64,000 bases of DNA from Prado023 sp963798745 (GTDB lineage Bacteria > Actinomycetota > Actinomycetes > S36-B12 > CAIYMF01), in assembly GCA_963798745.1 (NCBI GenBank), contig CAWCUF010000001.1, positions 124,001 to 188,000 on the forward strand, given 5' to 3'. Numbering within the stretch: position 1 is the stretch's first letter; every line of letters starts with the position of its first letter. This document shows positions 26,718 through 35,041 of this stretch, in pieces. The position numbers and the translations under genes were made by a program. Below the pieces are notes generated by a model, which saw nothing but the letters and a program-made list of their open reading frames with translations, did not search any database and had not been told where the DNA came from.

Positions 26718-27125
26718 TCAGACGCGTCGGCGCTTGGGGGGACGGCAGCCGTTGTGGGCCATGGGGGTGACGTCGGAGATCGAACCGACCTCCAGGCCGG
26801 TCGCCTGCAGCGACCGGATCGCGGTCTCACGGCCGGAGCCGGGACCCTTGACGAAGACGTCGACCTTCTTCATGCCGTGCTCCATGGCACGGCGTGCGGC
26901 GGCCTCGGCCACCATCTGCGCGGCGTAGGGCGTCGACTTGCGCGAGCCCTTGAACCCGACCTGGCCGCTGGAGGCCCAGGCGATCACCGCACCGTTGGGG
27001 TCGGTGATCGACACGATCGTGTTGTTGAACGTCGACTTGATGTGCGCGTGGCCGACGGCCACGTTCTTCTTCTCCTTGCGACGGACCTTGGACTTGGCCG
27101 CGCTCGGGCGTGTCTTGGGAGGCAT
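26718..27125 (-). CDS. rpsK: 30S ribosomal protein S11
   Basis: 135 residues, normal length. Basic N-terminus, then HIKSTFNNTIVSITDPNGAVIAWASSGQVGFKGSRKSTPYAAQ-type sequence and the C-terminal NGCRPPKRRRV that is diagnostic of S11, a platform protein near the mRNA exit site. Start is the ATG at 27125. Lies between rpsM and rpsD. Confidence 0.98.
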   Translation of the reverse strand: MPPKTRPSAAKSKVRRKEKKNVAVGHAHIKSTFNNTIVSITDPNGAVIAWASSGQVGFKGSRKSTPYAAQMVAEAAARRAMEHGMKKVDVFVKGPGSGRETAIRSLQATGLEVGSISDVTPMAHNGCRPPKRRRV

Positions 27126-27227
27126 TGCGTTCCTTCGTGTGAGGTCATCGGTCCGCTGGTCGGCGCCGGCCCATCGCAGGGATTCGGTGCCGCGGTGGGC
27201 AGGTGCCCGCCCGGACCAGTCGGACTA

Positions 27228-27605
27228 CTACTTGCCGGCCTTCTTCTTGCCGGCGACCGTCTTGCGCGGACCCTTGCGGGTGCGGGCGTTCGTGTGCGTG
27301 CGCTGCCCGCGGACCGGCAGGCCCCGGCGGTGCCGGATGCCCTGGTAGCAGCCGATCTCCACCTTGCGGCGGATGTCGGCAGCCACCTCGCGGCGCAGGT
27401 CGCCCTCGACCTTGAGGCTGCCCTCGATGTAGTCGCGCAGCGGGACCAGCTCGGCGTCGGTGAGGTCCTTGACCCGCAGGTCGGGGCTGACCCCGGTCGC
27501 GGCCAGGATCTCAGCGGCCCGGGAGCGGCCAATGCCATAGATGTAGGTGAGCGCGACCTCCAGGCGCTTGTCGCGCGGGAGGTCGACGCCGACGAGACGT
27601 GCCAT
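27228..27605 (-). CDS. rpsM: 30S ribosomal protein S13
   Basis: 125 residues from the ATG at 27605 (MARLVGVDLPRDKR), normal length. Contains LTYIYGIGRSRA, a helix-turn-helix-like segment, and GIRHRRGLPVRGQRTHTNARTRKG, the conserved basic tail of S13 that contacts tRNA and 16S rRNA in the head. A longer frame upstream has no conservation. The 261-nt gap back to rpmJ holds stem-loops. Confidence 0.98.
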   Translation of the reverse strand: MARLVGVDLPRDKRLEVALTYIYGIGRSRAAEILAATGVSPDLRVKDLTDAELVPLRDYIEGSLKVEGDLRREVAADIRRKVEIGCYQGIRHRRGLPVRGQRTHTNARTRKGPRKTVAGKKKAGK

Positions 27606-27711
27606 CGGGGTGGTTCCTTCTTTCCTTGGGTTCCAGAGGTGTGTGTGCGTGACCGGTCCCACCTCCCTTTGCTGGTGGGTCCCCAGCCTCCGGGCCGGGG
27701 GTGACGTCCTG

Positions 27712-27733
27712 GTGGGCCCTGGCTGGGGCCCAC
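27712..27733 (-). promoter_or_regulatory. Hairpin in the rpmJ-rpsM spacer
   Basis: GTGGGCCC (27712-27719) pairs perfectly with GGGCCCAC (27726-27733) over a 6-nt loop, about 107 nt before rpsM. It could attenuate transcription or stabilise a processed end between rpmJ and rpsM. Direct evidence is only the palindrome. Confidence 0.4.
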
Positions 27734-27866
27734 GGGGGGACGGGATCACGCTGTTGAGTTGTGGCCCCCACACCGAAGGCTTCGGGTGGGACGCGCCCGG
27801 GGGCGCGCTGCCGGGTGATGCTGTGCGGCTGGTGGCTGCACCTCCGCCCGGGGGCGGCGGTCGCGA

Positions 27867-27980
27867 TCAGCCCTGGCGCTGCTTGTGCCGCGGGTTCTCG
27901 CAGATCACCATCACGCGGCCGTGACGGCGGATCACCTTGCAGTTCTCACAGATCTTCTTGACGCTCGGCTTGACCTTCAT
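27867..27980 (-). CDS. rpmJ: 50S ribosomal protein L36 (zinc-binding form)
   Basis: A 37-residue gene: MKVKPSVKKICENCKVIRR, continuing to end in ENPRHKQRQG. Cys11, Cys14, Cys27 and His32 form the zinc ribbon of the C+ form of L36. The ATG is at 27980 and the TGA at 27867-27869. It follows infA by 49 nt, as in most actinobacteria. Confidence 0.97.
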   Translation of the reverse strand: MKVKPSVKKICENCKVIRRHGRVMVICENPRHKQRQG

Positions 27981-28029
27981 AGCTCTTTCCTCGCAGCCTT
28001 CATCACCGGTGGGACCCGGCGTGCCTGAA

Positions 28030-28251
28030 TCACTTGTACCGGTAGACGATCCGACCGCGCGTCAGGTCGTAGGGCGAGAGCTCCACGACGACCCGGTCGT
28101 CGGGCAGGATGCGGATGTAGTGCTGGCGCATCTTGCCGCTGATGTGGGCCAGGACCTTGTGGCCGTTGTCGAGCTCGACCCGGAACATGGCGTTCGGCAG
28201 CGACTCGCGGATCGTGCCCTCGAGTTCGATGGCACCGTCTTTCTTGGCCAT
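28030..28251 (-). CDS. infA: Translation initiation factor IF-1
   Basis: 73 residues from the ATG at 28251 (MAKKDGAIELEGTI), exact family length. An OB fold with ESLPNAMFRVELDNGHKVLAHISGKMRQHYIRI, which binds the 30S A site. An ATG five codons upstream is in frame but not conserved. First gene of the infA-rpmJ-rpsM-rpsK-rpsD-rpoA-rplQ-truA run, with a promoter about 200 nt upstream. Confidence 0.98.
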   Translation of the reverse strand: MAKKDGAIELEGTIRESLPNAMFRVELDNGHKVLAHISGKMRQHYIRILPDDRVVVELSPYDLTRGRIVYRYK

Positions 28252-28452
28252 AGGGTTCTGTTCCACACCTTGCTGTTAGTCGGGATGTGCGGTTCGGGCT
28301 GGGCTCGGGCCGCCACGTGCCCGCCTCGTCGAGCCGGACCACCCTGCGCACCTGATACCTACCCGACCAGAGCAGCGAACTGAGCTGGCCACCGAGATGG
28401 TGGTGCTCAGTTGGCGACGGCAAGCGGGGAAGCGCGCACGCAGCGCCTTGCA

Positions 28453-28481
28453 AGTCTAGGACCAAATGCGCCCGGGACCAA
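28453..28481 (-). promoter_or_regulatory. infA / alpha-operon promoter
   Basis: -35 TTGGTC (28476-28481) within CGTTTTGGTC, 17-nt spacer, -10 TAGACT (28453-28458) on the minus strand, just past the AAA ATPase stop. Same architecture as the rplM, rpsL, rplJ and tRNA-Trp promoters here. It implies a leader of about 195 nt before infA. Confidence 0.75.
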
Positions 28482-28540
28482 AACGGGCCTCCCGCCGCCG
28501 ATCCCGCCCAGCGTGGGCCATGGCGAGCCCGTCGGCGCAG

Positions 28541-29824
28541 TCAGATCACCGAGAAGTAGGCATCCACGGCGCGGTCGACGCTGTCGAGGGTCATCGCCGG
28601 CTCGCACCCCAGGTAGTTCGACTCGTTGCGGATCTGCAGCAGGATGTCGCGCGGGTGGCAGAACCGCAGCGACCGGTGACCGGTGTGGTAGTGGTGGCGG
28701 ATCAGATGCTCCACGGCGTCGGGATCCACGCGCACGCCGATCTCCTGGCCGGCCATCGCGAACAGCTCCCGGAACTGGTCCTCGGTGGGATCGCTGACCG
28801 GGATCTTGTACGGGATGCGCCGCAGGAATGCCTCATCGACCAGGTCGCGGGGCTCCAGGTTGGTCGCGAACACGATCACCTGCTGGAAGGGCATCTGCAC
28901 ACGACGCCCGCTGCCGAGGCTGTAGTAGTCGTAGCCTGCCTCCAGCGGGACGATCCACCGGTTGAGCAGGTCCTCGATCCGCATCCGCTGGCGCCCGAAG
29001 TCGTCGACGACCAACGTGCCCCCGTTGGCCTTGAGCTGCAGCGGCGCCTCGCTGATGCCGGTGTGCGGGTTGGTGCTGACCTCGAGCTGCTCCATGGTCA
29101 GCTCCCCACCGACGCACACGGTCGGGCGCTCGATGAGGACCCAGCGGCGGTCCGCCGGCTGGGGCAGCGCACTCTCGAGCTCCCAGCCCAGGGGGACCTC
29201 GACGTGGAAGTGCGGGTCGAACACGCGGATCACGGCGCCGTCGATGCCGATCGAGCGGGGCACCCAGATGTAGCCCCCCAGGGACTTGGTGATCCGTTGG
29301 GCGATGCTGGTCTTGCCGTTGCCCGAGGGACCGAACAGGAACATGCCCTGCCCCGAGGCGACGGCCGGTCCGAGGCGAGCGACCACCTCGGAGTCCACCA
29401 ACAGGTCCTCGAAAGCCGCGGCCAGGTCGCCCGGCCCCGGGCGACGGTCGGTGATGCCCTGTTGGAGCACCGCGTCGATGTAGCTGTCCAGGGACACCGG
29501 CGCCGCGCCGAAGTAGGTGCAGCGCTGCGAGAGCCGCTGGGCGGTGTCCCGGCCCAGGTCGGTGATCTGGTAGAGGAAGTCGTTCACCCCCGCCGAGCTG
29601 CGGTAGGCCACCAGCCGGGCGTCCTTGAGCGAGTTGAGGCAGGTGACGACCAGGGCGTACGGCAGCCGGATCTGGTCGGAGACCGCCCAACCGGTCGCGT
29701 CGCCCCGCGCGGCCAGGTACTTCAGGATCAGGCCCTCGACCTCGCTGGCGGTCAGGCCCGCCTCGGTCAGGGTCCTGGGCTCGGGCGGCGTGAACGCCCG
29801 TACCTGCAACGCCTCAGCCACCAT
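28541..29824 (-). CDS. Orphan AAA-type ATPase with N-terminal winged-helix-like domain
   Basis: 427 residues of unknown function. Residues about 20-105 look like a winged-helix or RecQ-C-like module (GLILKYLAARGDATGWAVSDQI, LVAYRSSAG). The AAA core has Walker A GPSGNGKT (165-172), Walker B LVVDDFG (271-277), a sensor-1-like VFATNLEP (Asn322) and FLRRIPYKI with candidate Arg fingers (335-336). A helical C-terminal lid domain follows. No membrane segment, signal or nuclease motif. A strong GAGGAGG precedes the ATG. It interrupts the usual map-infA junction, and a candidate promoter at 29920-29947 and the infA promoter make it a separate unit. Confidence 0.85.
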   Translation of the reverse strand: MVAEALQVRAFTPPEPRTLTEAGLTASEVEGLILKYLAARGDATGWAVSDQIRLPYALVVTCLNSLKDARLVAYRSSAGVNDFLYQITDLGRDTAQRLSQRCTYFGAAPVSLDSYIDAVLQQGITDRRPGPGDLAAAFEDLLVDSEVVARLGPAVASGQGMFLFGPSGNGKTSIAQRITKSLGGYIWVPRSIGIDGAVIRVFDPHFHVEVPLGWELESALPQPADRRWVLIERPTVCVGGELTMEQLEVSTNPHTGISEAPLQLKANGGTLVVDDFGRQRMRIEDLLNRWIVPLEAGYDYYSLGSGRRVQMPFQQVIVFATNLEPRDLVDEAFLRRIPYKIPVSDPTEDQFRELFAMAGQEIGVRVDPDAVEHLIRHHYHTGHRSLRFCHPRDILLQIRNESNYLGCEPAMTLDSVDRAVDAYFSVI

Positions 29825-29919
29825 GTCGTCCTCCTCTGTCCCCGGCTCCCCCGGCCTGCGTCAGGCAGACCGGGAACGGTCCTGAGGCATTCCCGTGCCG
29901 AGTGACCGGCCCGTGGTGA

Positions 29920-29947
29920 GAATCCCCCAGCGGCGACCTGGTGTCAA
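29920..29947 (-). promoter_or_regulatory. Candidate promoter of the AAA ATPase gene
   Basis: TTGACA (29942-29947, overlapping the map stop codon) followed after 16 nt by GATTCT (29920-29925) on the minus strand, about 95 nt before the ATPase start. Confidence 0.4.
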
Positions 29948-30777
29948 CGTCGGCCCCCTGCGGCACGGACTGAACCCAGGGCGACCCCCCGTTCGGCCAA
30001 TCCGGCCGCGCCACCATCGAGGGCGGTCAGGACCACCGGACCGGAGTCGGTCAGCGCCACCGTATGCTCCCAGTGCGCAGCCACCGAGCCGTCGACCGTG
30101 GCCACCGTCCAGTCGTCCTCGAGCACGGTGGTCTCCGGTGAGCCGAGCGTGACCATCGGCTCGATGGCCACGGCCATACCCGCTTTGAGCACCGGGCCGT
30201 GCCCGGGCGGCCCGACGTGGGCCACCGAGGGCTCCATGTGCATCTGCGAGCCGATCCCATGGCCCACGTAGTCGCGCACGATTCCGTACCGCCCCGCCAG
30301 CTCGCTCTCGCAGGCCGCACCGATGTCCGACAGGCGTCCGCCCACCAGCGCCCGGGCGATCCCGGCCCACAGCGCGGCCTCGGTGGCCGCCGACAGCTCG
30401 AGCAGCTCGGGGCGGACCTCCCCGACCGGTACGGTGATCGCCGCGTCGCCGTGCCAACCCTCGACGATCGCCCCGCAGTCCACCGACAGCAGGTCACCGC
30501 AGCGCAGCACCCGACTGCCCGGGATCCCGTGCACCACCTCGTCGTTGACCGAGGTGCAGATCACCCCGGGGAAACCGTGGTAGCCCAAGAAGTTCGAGGT
30601 CGCGCCGGCGTCGGTGATGTGTGCCGCGGCAATCCGATCGAGGTCGGCGGTGCGCACCCCGGGTTCCACCGCCGCGCGGACCGCAGCCAGGGCACCGGCC
30701 ACGACCAGGCCGGCGGCGCGCATGTGCGCCAACTGCTCGTCGGACTTGATCTCGATCCGGGTGCGCAGGCCGCGCAT
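29944..30777 (-). CDS. map: Methionine aminopeptidase, type I
   Basis: Removes initiator methionine. 277 residues. The five metal ligands are in place: Asp in LSVDCGAI, Asp in HGDAAIT, His in YVGHGIG, Glu in AIEPM and Glu in HWEHTVA. The N-terminal IEIKSDEQLAHMRAAG is typical of type I enzymes. The last 25 or so residues are a variable Ala/Gly-rich tail. The start lies 1 nt after the adk stop, continuing secY-adk-map. Confidence 0.96.
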   Translation of the reverse strand: MRGLRTRIEIKSDEQLAHMRAAGLVVAGALAAVRAAVEPGVRTADLDRIAAAHITDAGATSNFLGYHGFPGVICTSVNDEVVHGIPGSRVLRCGDLLSVDCGAIVEGWHGDAAITVPVGEVRPELLELSAATEAALWAGIARALVGGRLSDIGAACESELAGRYGIVRDYVGHGIGSQMHMEPSVAHVGPPGHGPVLKAGMAVAIEPMVTLGSPETTVLEDDWTVATVDGSVAAHWEHTVALTDSGPVVLTALDGGAAGLAERGVALGSVRAAGGRR

Positions 30778-30778
30778 G

Positions 30779-31342
30779 TCAGCCCTGGATGGCGCTCAGG
30801 ACGCGGTCGCGGACCTCGTCGATCGAACCCATCCCGTCGACCCGGATCAGCACGCCCTTCTCGGCGTACACCGAGGTCAGCGGCGCGGTCTGCTCGGCGT
30901 AGATCTCCATCCGGCGGCGGATGACCTCCTCGGTGTCATCGGGGCGGCCCTGCTCGGCCGCGCGGCGCAGCAGCCGACCCACGACCTCGTCGGTGTCGAC
31001 CGTGAGCTCGATCGCGTGGTCGATGGCCAGGCCCACGTCGGCCAGCAACTCGTCGAGGACCGCGACCTGGTCCAGGGTGCGCGGATAGCCGTCGAGCAGG
31101 AAGCCCGCCGCGGCGTCGGGCTGCGCCAGCCGGCTGCGCACCATCGCGTTGGTGATGCGGTCCGGGACGTAGTTGCCCCGCCCCATGTACATCCCGGCCG
31201 CGATGCCCAGCGGGGTGCCCTGGGCCATGTTCGCGCGGAAGATCTCGCCGGTGGAGATGTGCGGGATGCCCAACTTCTCGGCAACGACGACCGCCTGCGT
31301 ACCCTTGCCCGCCCCCGGGGGGCCCATGAGCACGATTCTCAT
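30779..31342 (-). CDS. adk: Adenylate kinase
   Basis: 187 residues, the short-LID form without a zinc finger. P-loop GPPGAGKGTQ at the N-terminus, DGYPRTLDQ in the CORE, and a compact LID around VGRLLRRAAEQGRPDDTEEV. Catalyses ATP + AMP to 2 ADP. The ATG shares one base with the secY stop (TGATG), so it is translationally coupled. Confidence 0.97.
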   Translation of the reverse strand: MRIVLMGPPGAGKGTQAVVVAEKLGIPHISTGEIFRANMAQGTPLGIAAGMYMGRGNYVPDRITNAMVRSRLAQPDAAAGFLLDGYPRTLDQVAVLDELLADVGLAIDHAIELTVDTDEVVGRLLRRAAEQGRPDDTEEVIRRRMEIYAEQTAPLTSVYAEKGVLIRVDGMGSIDEVRDRVLSAIQG

Positions 31343-32640
31343 CAGCGCAGGAATCCTTCGTAGTTGCGTTGCTGGAGCTGGCTCTCGATCTGCTTCACCG
31401 TATCGAGGCCGACCCCGACCATGATCAGCAGGCTGGTCCCGCCGAAGATGAACTGGCTGGACACACCCAGGCCGTTGAAGGCGAAGACCGGGATGACCGC
31501 GACCAGGGCCAGGTAGACCGAGCCGGGCAGGGTCAGGCGGCTCAGGACGTAGTCCAGGTACTCCGCGGTCGGGCGGCCCGCGCGGATGCCGGGGATGAAC
31601 CCGCCGTACTTCTTCATGTTGTCCGACACCTCGGTGGTGTTGAACGTGATGGCCACGTAGAAGTAGGTGAAGAAGATGACCAGCGCCGAGAACACGAGCA
31701 GGTACAGCGGCTCGGTGCCGGCCTGGAAGTGCCGCTGGATGAACTGCGACACGGGGCTGGTGGTGCTGGTCAGGTTCACGAACAGCGTCGGGATGAACAG
31801 CAGCGAGGAGGCGAAGATCACCGGGATGACACCGGCCATGTTGACCTTCAGCGGGATGTAGGTCGAGGTGCCGCCGTACATCTTGCGGCCCACCATCCGC
31901 TTGGCGTACTGCACCGGGATACGCCGCTGGCCCTGCTCCACGAACACCACGGCCATGATGACGAAGAACCCGACGAACAGCGTCACCGCGGTGATGAACG
32001 GTCCGCGGGTGGCCCAGATGCTGCTGATCTGGGAGGGGAACGAGGAGATGATCGAGGTGAAGATCAGCAGCGACATGCCGTTGCCCACGCCGCGGTCGGT
32101 GATCAGCTCACCGAGCCACATGATCACCGCGGTGCCGGCGGTCATCGTCACGATCATCGTGAAGATGGTGAAGATCGAGTCGGCGGGGATCAGCTCCGCC
32201 GAGCAACCCTGGAACAGCTGGCCGGGCACCCGGGCCAGGGCCACGATGCCGGTGGCCTGCAGGACCGCCAGGCCGATGGTCAGGTAGCGGGTGTACTGGG
32301 TGATCTGCGCCTGGCCGGCCTGGCCCTCCTTCTTCAGGGCCTCCAGCTTGGGGATCACCACCGTCATGAGCTGCAGGATGATGCTGGCAGTGATGTAGGG
32401 CATGATGCCCAGCGCGAACACCGAGAGCTGGAGCAGCGCGCCACCGCTGAACAGGTTGATCAGGCCGTAGAGGCTGTTGCCCTCCACCGTGGCGATGCAG
32501 GACTGGACGGCGGCGTAGTCCACACCGGGCGTGGGGGTGACCGAGCCCAACCGGAACAGCGCGATGATGCTCAGGGTGAACAGCAGCTTCTTGCGCAGGT
32601 CCGGCGTGCGGAACGCGGAAACGAACGCGGACAGGTGCAC
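31342..32640 (-). CDS. secY: Protein translocase subunit SecY
   Basis: Channel subunit of SecYEG. 432 residues with ten predicted membrane helices. FRTPDLRKKLLFTLSIIALFR opens TM1, the plug region follows, and VYLALVAVIPVFAF lies in TM9. The GTG at 32640 is chosen because AGGAGG sits 6 nt upstream and MHLSAFVSAFRTPDLR is the normal N-terminus. An ATG at 32664 is in frame upstream but has no ribosome binding site. A terminator and a candidate promoter separate it from rplO, so secY-adk-map can be expressed apart from the spc cluster. Confidence 0.97.
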   Translation of the reverse strand: MHLSAFVSAFRTPDLRKKLLFTLSIIALFRLGSVTPTPGVDYAAVQSCIATVEGNSLYGLINLFSGGALLQLSVFALGIMPYITASIILQLMTVVIPKLEALKKEGQAGQAQITQYTRYLTIGLAVLQATGIVALARVPGQLFQGCSAELIPADSIFTIFTMIVTMTAGTAVIMWLGELITDRGVGNGMSLLIFTSIISSFPSQISSIWATRGPFITAVTLFVGFFVIMAVVFVEQGQRRIPVQYAKRMVGRKMYGGTSTYIPLKVNMAGVIPVIFASSLLFIPTLFVNLTSTTSPVSQFIQRHFQAGTEPLYLLVFSALVIFFTYFYVAITFNTTEVSDNMKKYGGFIPGIRAGRPTAEYLDYVLSRLTLPGSVYLALVAVIPVFAFNGLGVSSQFIFGGTSLLIMVGVGLDTVKQIESQLQQRNYEGFLR

Positions 32641-32686
32641 GGGAATCCTCCTGAGGGCGCCCATGAACGTGCGCCAGACGCGGGAC

Positions 32687-32716
32687 AGCCTAACAGCCGA
32701 CCCACGGCCCGCCGAA
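32687..32716 (-). promoter_or_regulatory. Candidate secY promoter
   Basis: TAGGCT (32687-32692) as -10 and TTCGGC (32711-32716) as -35 with an 18-nt spacer, between the rplO terminator and the secY start. Confidence 0.45.
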
Positions 32717-32756
32717 CTGCGCGGGATGACCCCGCAGCGCCCCGGAACATGGCCGT

Positions 32757-32791
32757 AGGGGTCGCCCAGGATGTGCTCCTGGGCGACCCCT
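32757..32791 (-). terminator. Terminator after rplO
   Basis: A perfect 15-bp stem: AGGGGTCGCCCAGGA (32757-32771) with TCCTGGGCGACCCCT (32777-32791), 5-nt loop, 29 nt beyond the rplO stop on the minus strand. It closes the S10-spc transcript. Confidence 0.85.
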
Positions 32792-32819
32792 CGACGACCC
32801 GCGGGCTGCGGGTCTGTGC

Positions 32820-33263
32820 TCAGATCGTGGTCAGCGACCCGCCAGCGGCCTCGATCTTGGCGCGCGCGGCGTCCGAGGCCGCGTCGACGGTGACCGTCAG
32901 CGCGACCGCGAGGTCACCGTTGCCCAGGACCTTGACCGGCTCGTTCTTGCGCACCGCGCCCTTGGCGACCAGGTCATCGACGGTCACCTCGCCCCCGGCG
33001 GGGTACAGCGCGGCCAGCGCGGCCACGTTGACCACCTGGAAGGCGATCTTGTTGGTGTTCTTGAAGCCCTTGAGCTTGGGCAGGCGCATGTGCAGCGGCA
33101 TCTGCCCGCCCTCGAAGTTGGCCGGGACCTGGTAGCGGGCCTTGGTGCCCTTGGTACCACGGCCCGCGGTCTTGCCGCGCTTGCCGGCCTCGCCGCGACC
33201 CACCCGGGTCTTGGCCGTCTTGGCGCCCGGGGCCGGGCGCAGGTGATGGACCTTGAGGGTCAT
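32820..33263 (-). CDS. rplO: 50S ribosomal protein L15
   Basis: 147 residues. MTLKVHHLRPAPGAKTAKTRVGRGEAGKRGKTAGRGTKG gives the Gly/Arg/Lys-rich N-terminal extension that threads into 23S rRNA, followed by the globular C-terminal domain (AVRKNEPVKVLGNGDL). The start is 1 nt past the rpmD stop. Last gene before a strong terminator. Confidence 0.98.
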   Translation of the reverse strand: MTLKVHHLRPAPGAKTAKTRVGRGEAGKRGKTAGRGTKGTKARYQVPANFEGGQMPLHMRLPKLKGFKNTNKIAFQVVNVAALAALYPAGGEVTVDDLVAKGAVRKNEPVKVLGNGDLAVALTVTVDAASDAARAKIEAAGGSLTTI

Positions 33264-33264
33264 A

Positions 33265-33450
33265 TCAGTCGACCTCCTCGACGGTCACCAGGTGTGGGAC
33301 CGCACGTGCCATCCCGAGGATCTCGGGACGGTTCTCCTTGACAACGACATCGTTGATCCGCTTGAGGCCCAGCGAGCGGATGCTGTCCTTCTGCACCTGG
33401 GTGGCGCCGACCAGCCCGCGGACCTGCGTGATCTTCAGTTGGCCGGCCAT
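33265..33450 (-). CDS. rpmD: 50S ribosomal protein L30
   Basis: 61 residues, exact family length: LKITQVRGLVGATQVQKDSIRSLGLKRIND-type sequence. The ATG overlaps the rpsE stop by one base (TGATG) and rplO follows 1 nt after the stop, giving tight translational coupling. Confidence 0.98.
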   Translation of the reverse strand: MAGQLKITQVRGLVGATQVQKDSIRSLGLKRINDVVVKENRPEILGMARAVPHLVTVEEVD

Positions 33451-34082
33451 CAGGCGACGACCTCCTCGGTCTTGCCGGCGTTCATCGAGCGGATGAGCGC
33501 GGCCGGGGCGACGTCCTCCAGCGACAGGCCACGACGGGCTGCCACCGCCTCGGGACGCTCCAGCATCTTCAGCGCCGCCACGGTGGCGTGCACGATGTTG
33601 ATCGCGTTCGAGGACCCCATCGACTTGCTGAGCACGTCATGGACCCCGGCGCACTCGAGCACGGCGCGCACCGGGCCACCGGCGATCACACCGGTACCCG
33701 GGGAGGCCGGTCGCAGCATGACCACGCCCGCGGCAGCCTCGCCGGTCACCGGGTGCGGGATCGTCCCCTGCACTCGCGGCACGTCGAAGAACGACTTCTT
33801 GGCCTCCTCGACGCCCTTGGCGATCGCCGCCGGCACCTCCTTGGCCTTGCCGTAGCCGACGCCCACATGCCCGTCACCGTCGCCCACCACGACCAGCGCG
33901 GTGAAGCTGAACCGGCGGCCGCCCTTGACGACCTTGGACACGCGGTTGATCGCCACGACGCGCTCGACGAGCGTGGACTTCTCCTCGCGGGGACCACGAT
34001 CGTCGCGGCGGCCGCGACGCTCGTTGGATCCGCCGGCGGCACCCTCACCGGGTCCGCCTGTGCGGCGCTGAACTCCAACCAT
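33450..34082 (-). CDS. rpsE: 30S ribosomal protein S5
   Basis: 210 residues. Residues about 35-100 form the double-stranded RNA-binding-like domain (LVERVVAINRVSKVVKGGRRFSFTALVVVGDGDGHVGVG region), followed by the S5 C-terminal fold (VLECAGVHDVLSKSMGSSNAINIVHATVAAL). The first 34 residues are a Gly/Arg-rich extension typical of actinobacteria. Between rplR and rpmD in the spc cluster. Confidence 0.98.
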   Translation of the reverse strand: MVGVQRRTGGPGEGAAGGSNERRGRRDDRGPREEKSTLVERVVAINRVSKVVKGGRRFSFTALVVVGDGDGHVGVGYGKAKEVPAAIAKGVEEAKKSFFDVPRVQGTIPHPVTGEAAAGVVMLRPASPGTGVIAGGPVRAVLECAGVHDVLSKSMGSSNAINIVHATVAALKMLERPEAVAARRGLSLEDVAPAALIRSMNAGKTEEVVA

Positions 34083-34105
34083 CAGTTCCTCAGTCCTCTT
34101 CCTCG

Positions 34106-34486
34106 TCAGAAGGCCAGGCCGGCGTCGCGTGCGCCGTCGGCCAGGGCCGCAACGCGACCGTGATACTTGTTGCCGCCACGGTCGAACACGACCGTGTCGA
34201 TGCCGGCAGCCTTGGTCCGGTCGGCCACTCGTTCGCCGACCAGCCGTGCCTTGGCGGTCTTGTCCGCCGAATCCGCGCGCAGCTCGGGCTCCATGGTCGA
34301 GGCCCAGGCCAGCGTGGTGCCGGTGCTGTCGTCGACGACCTGCACGAACAGGTGCCGTGCCGAGCGGTTGACCACCAGGCGCGGGCGCGCCGGCGTGCCG
34401 GCGACCTTCTTGCGGACCCTCAGGTGACGGCGCGAACGCGCCACGCGGGTACGGCTCCCCGAGCCGATCTTGGTTGCGAGCGCCAT
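34106..34486 (-). CDS. rplR: 50S ribosomal protein L18
   Basis: 126 residues, 5S rRNA-binding protein. SRRHLRVRKKVAGTPARPRLVVNRSARHLFVQVVDD and the C-terminal VVFDRGGNKYHGRVAALADGAR are diagnostic. Start is the ATG at 34486, 3 nt after the rplF stop. Confidence 0.98.
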   Translation of the reverse strand: MALATKIGSGSRTRVARSRRHLRVRKKVAGTPARPRLVVNRSARHLFVQVVDDSTGTTLAWASTMEPELRADSADKTAKARLVGERVADRTKAAGIDTVVFDRGGNKYHGRVAALADGARDAGLAF

Positions 34487-34489
34487 GGT

Positions 34490-35026
34490 CTAGCGACCTG
34501 CCTTTCCGGCCTTGCGGCGAATGACTTCGCCCTCGTACCGCACGCCCTTGCCCTTGTAGGGGTCTGGCTTGCGCAGCTTGCGCAGGTTCGCGGCGACCTC
34601 ACCGACCTGCTGCTTGTCGATCCCCGAGACCGAGAACCGGGTCGGCGTCTCGACGGCGAAGCTGATGCCCTCGGGCGCCGGGATGATCACCGGGTGGCTG
34701 AAGCCGAGCGCGAACTCGAGGTCCGAGCCCTTGGCCATGACCCGGTATCCGGTGCCGACGATCTCGAGCTTCTTGGTGTAGCCCTCGGTCACGCCGGCGA
34801 CCATGTTGGCCACCAGGGTGCGGGTCAGGCCGTGCAGCGAGCGCGATTCGCGCTCGTCGTTGGGGCGGGTCACCGTCAGGGTGGCGTCGTCCTTGGTCAC
34901 CACGATGGGTGCGGCCACCTTGTGGCTCAGGGTGCCCTTGGGGCCCTTCACGGTGACCCGGGCGCCGTCAATGCTGACCTCGACGCCGGCGGGCACGGTG
35001 ATCGGCAGTCGTCCGATGCGAGACAT
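34490..35026 (-). CDS. rplF: 50S ribosomal protein L6
   Basis: 178 residues, normal length, with the duplicated L6 fold: MSRIGRLPITVPAGVEV at the start and PDPYKGKGVRYEGEVIRRKAGKAGR at the end. Binds 23S rRNA near the factor-binding site. Standard position between rpsH and rplR. Confidence 0.98.
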   Translation of the reverse strand: MSRIGRLPITVPAGVEVSIDGARVTVKGPKGTLSHKVAAPIVVTKDDATLTVTRPNDERESRSLHGLTRTLVANMVAGVTEGYTKKLEIVGTGYRVMAKGSDLEFALGFSHPVIIPAPEGISFAVETPTRFSVSGIDKQQVGEVAANLRKLRKPDPYKGKGVRYEGEVIRRKAGKAGR

Positions 35027-35041
35027 GTGTGCTTCCTCCCC

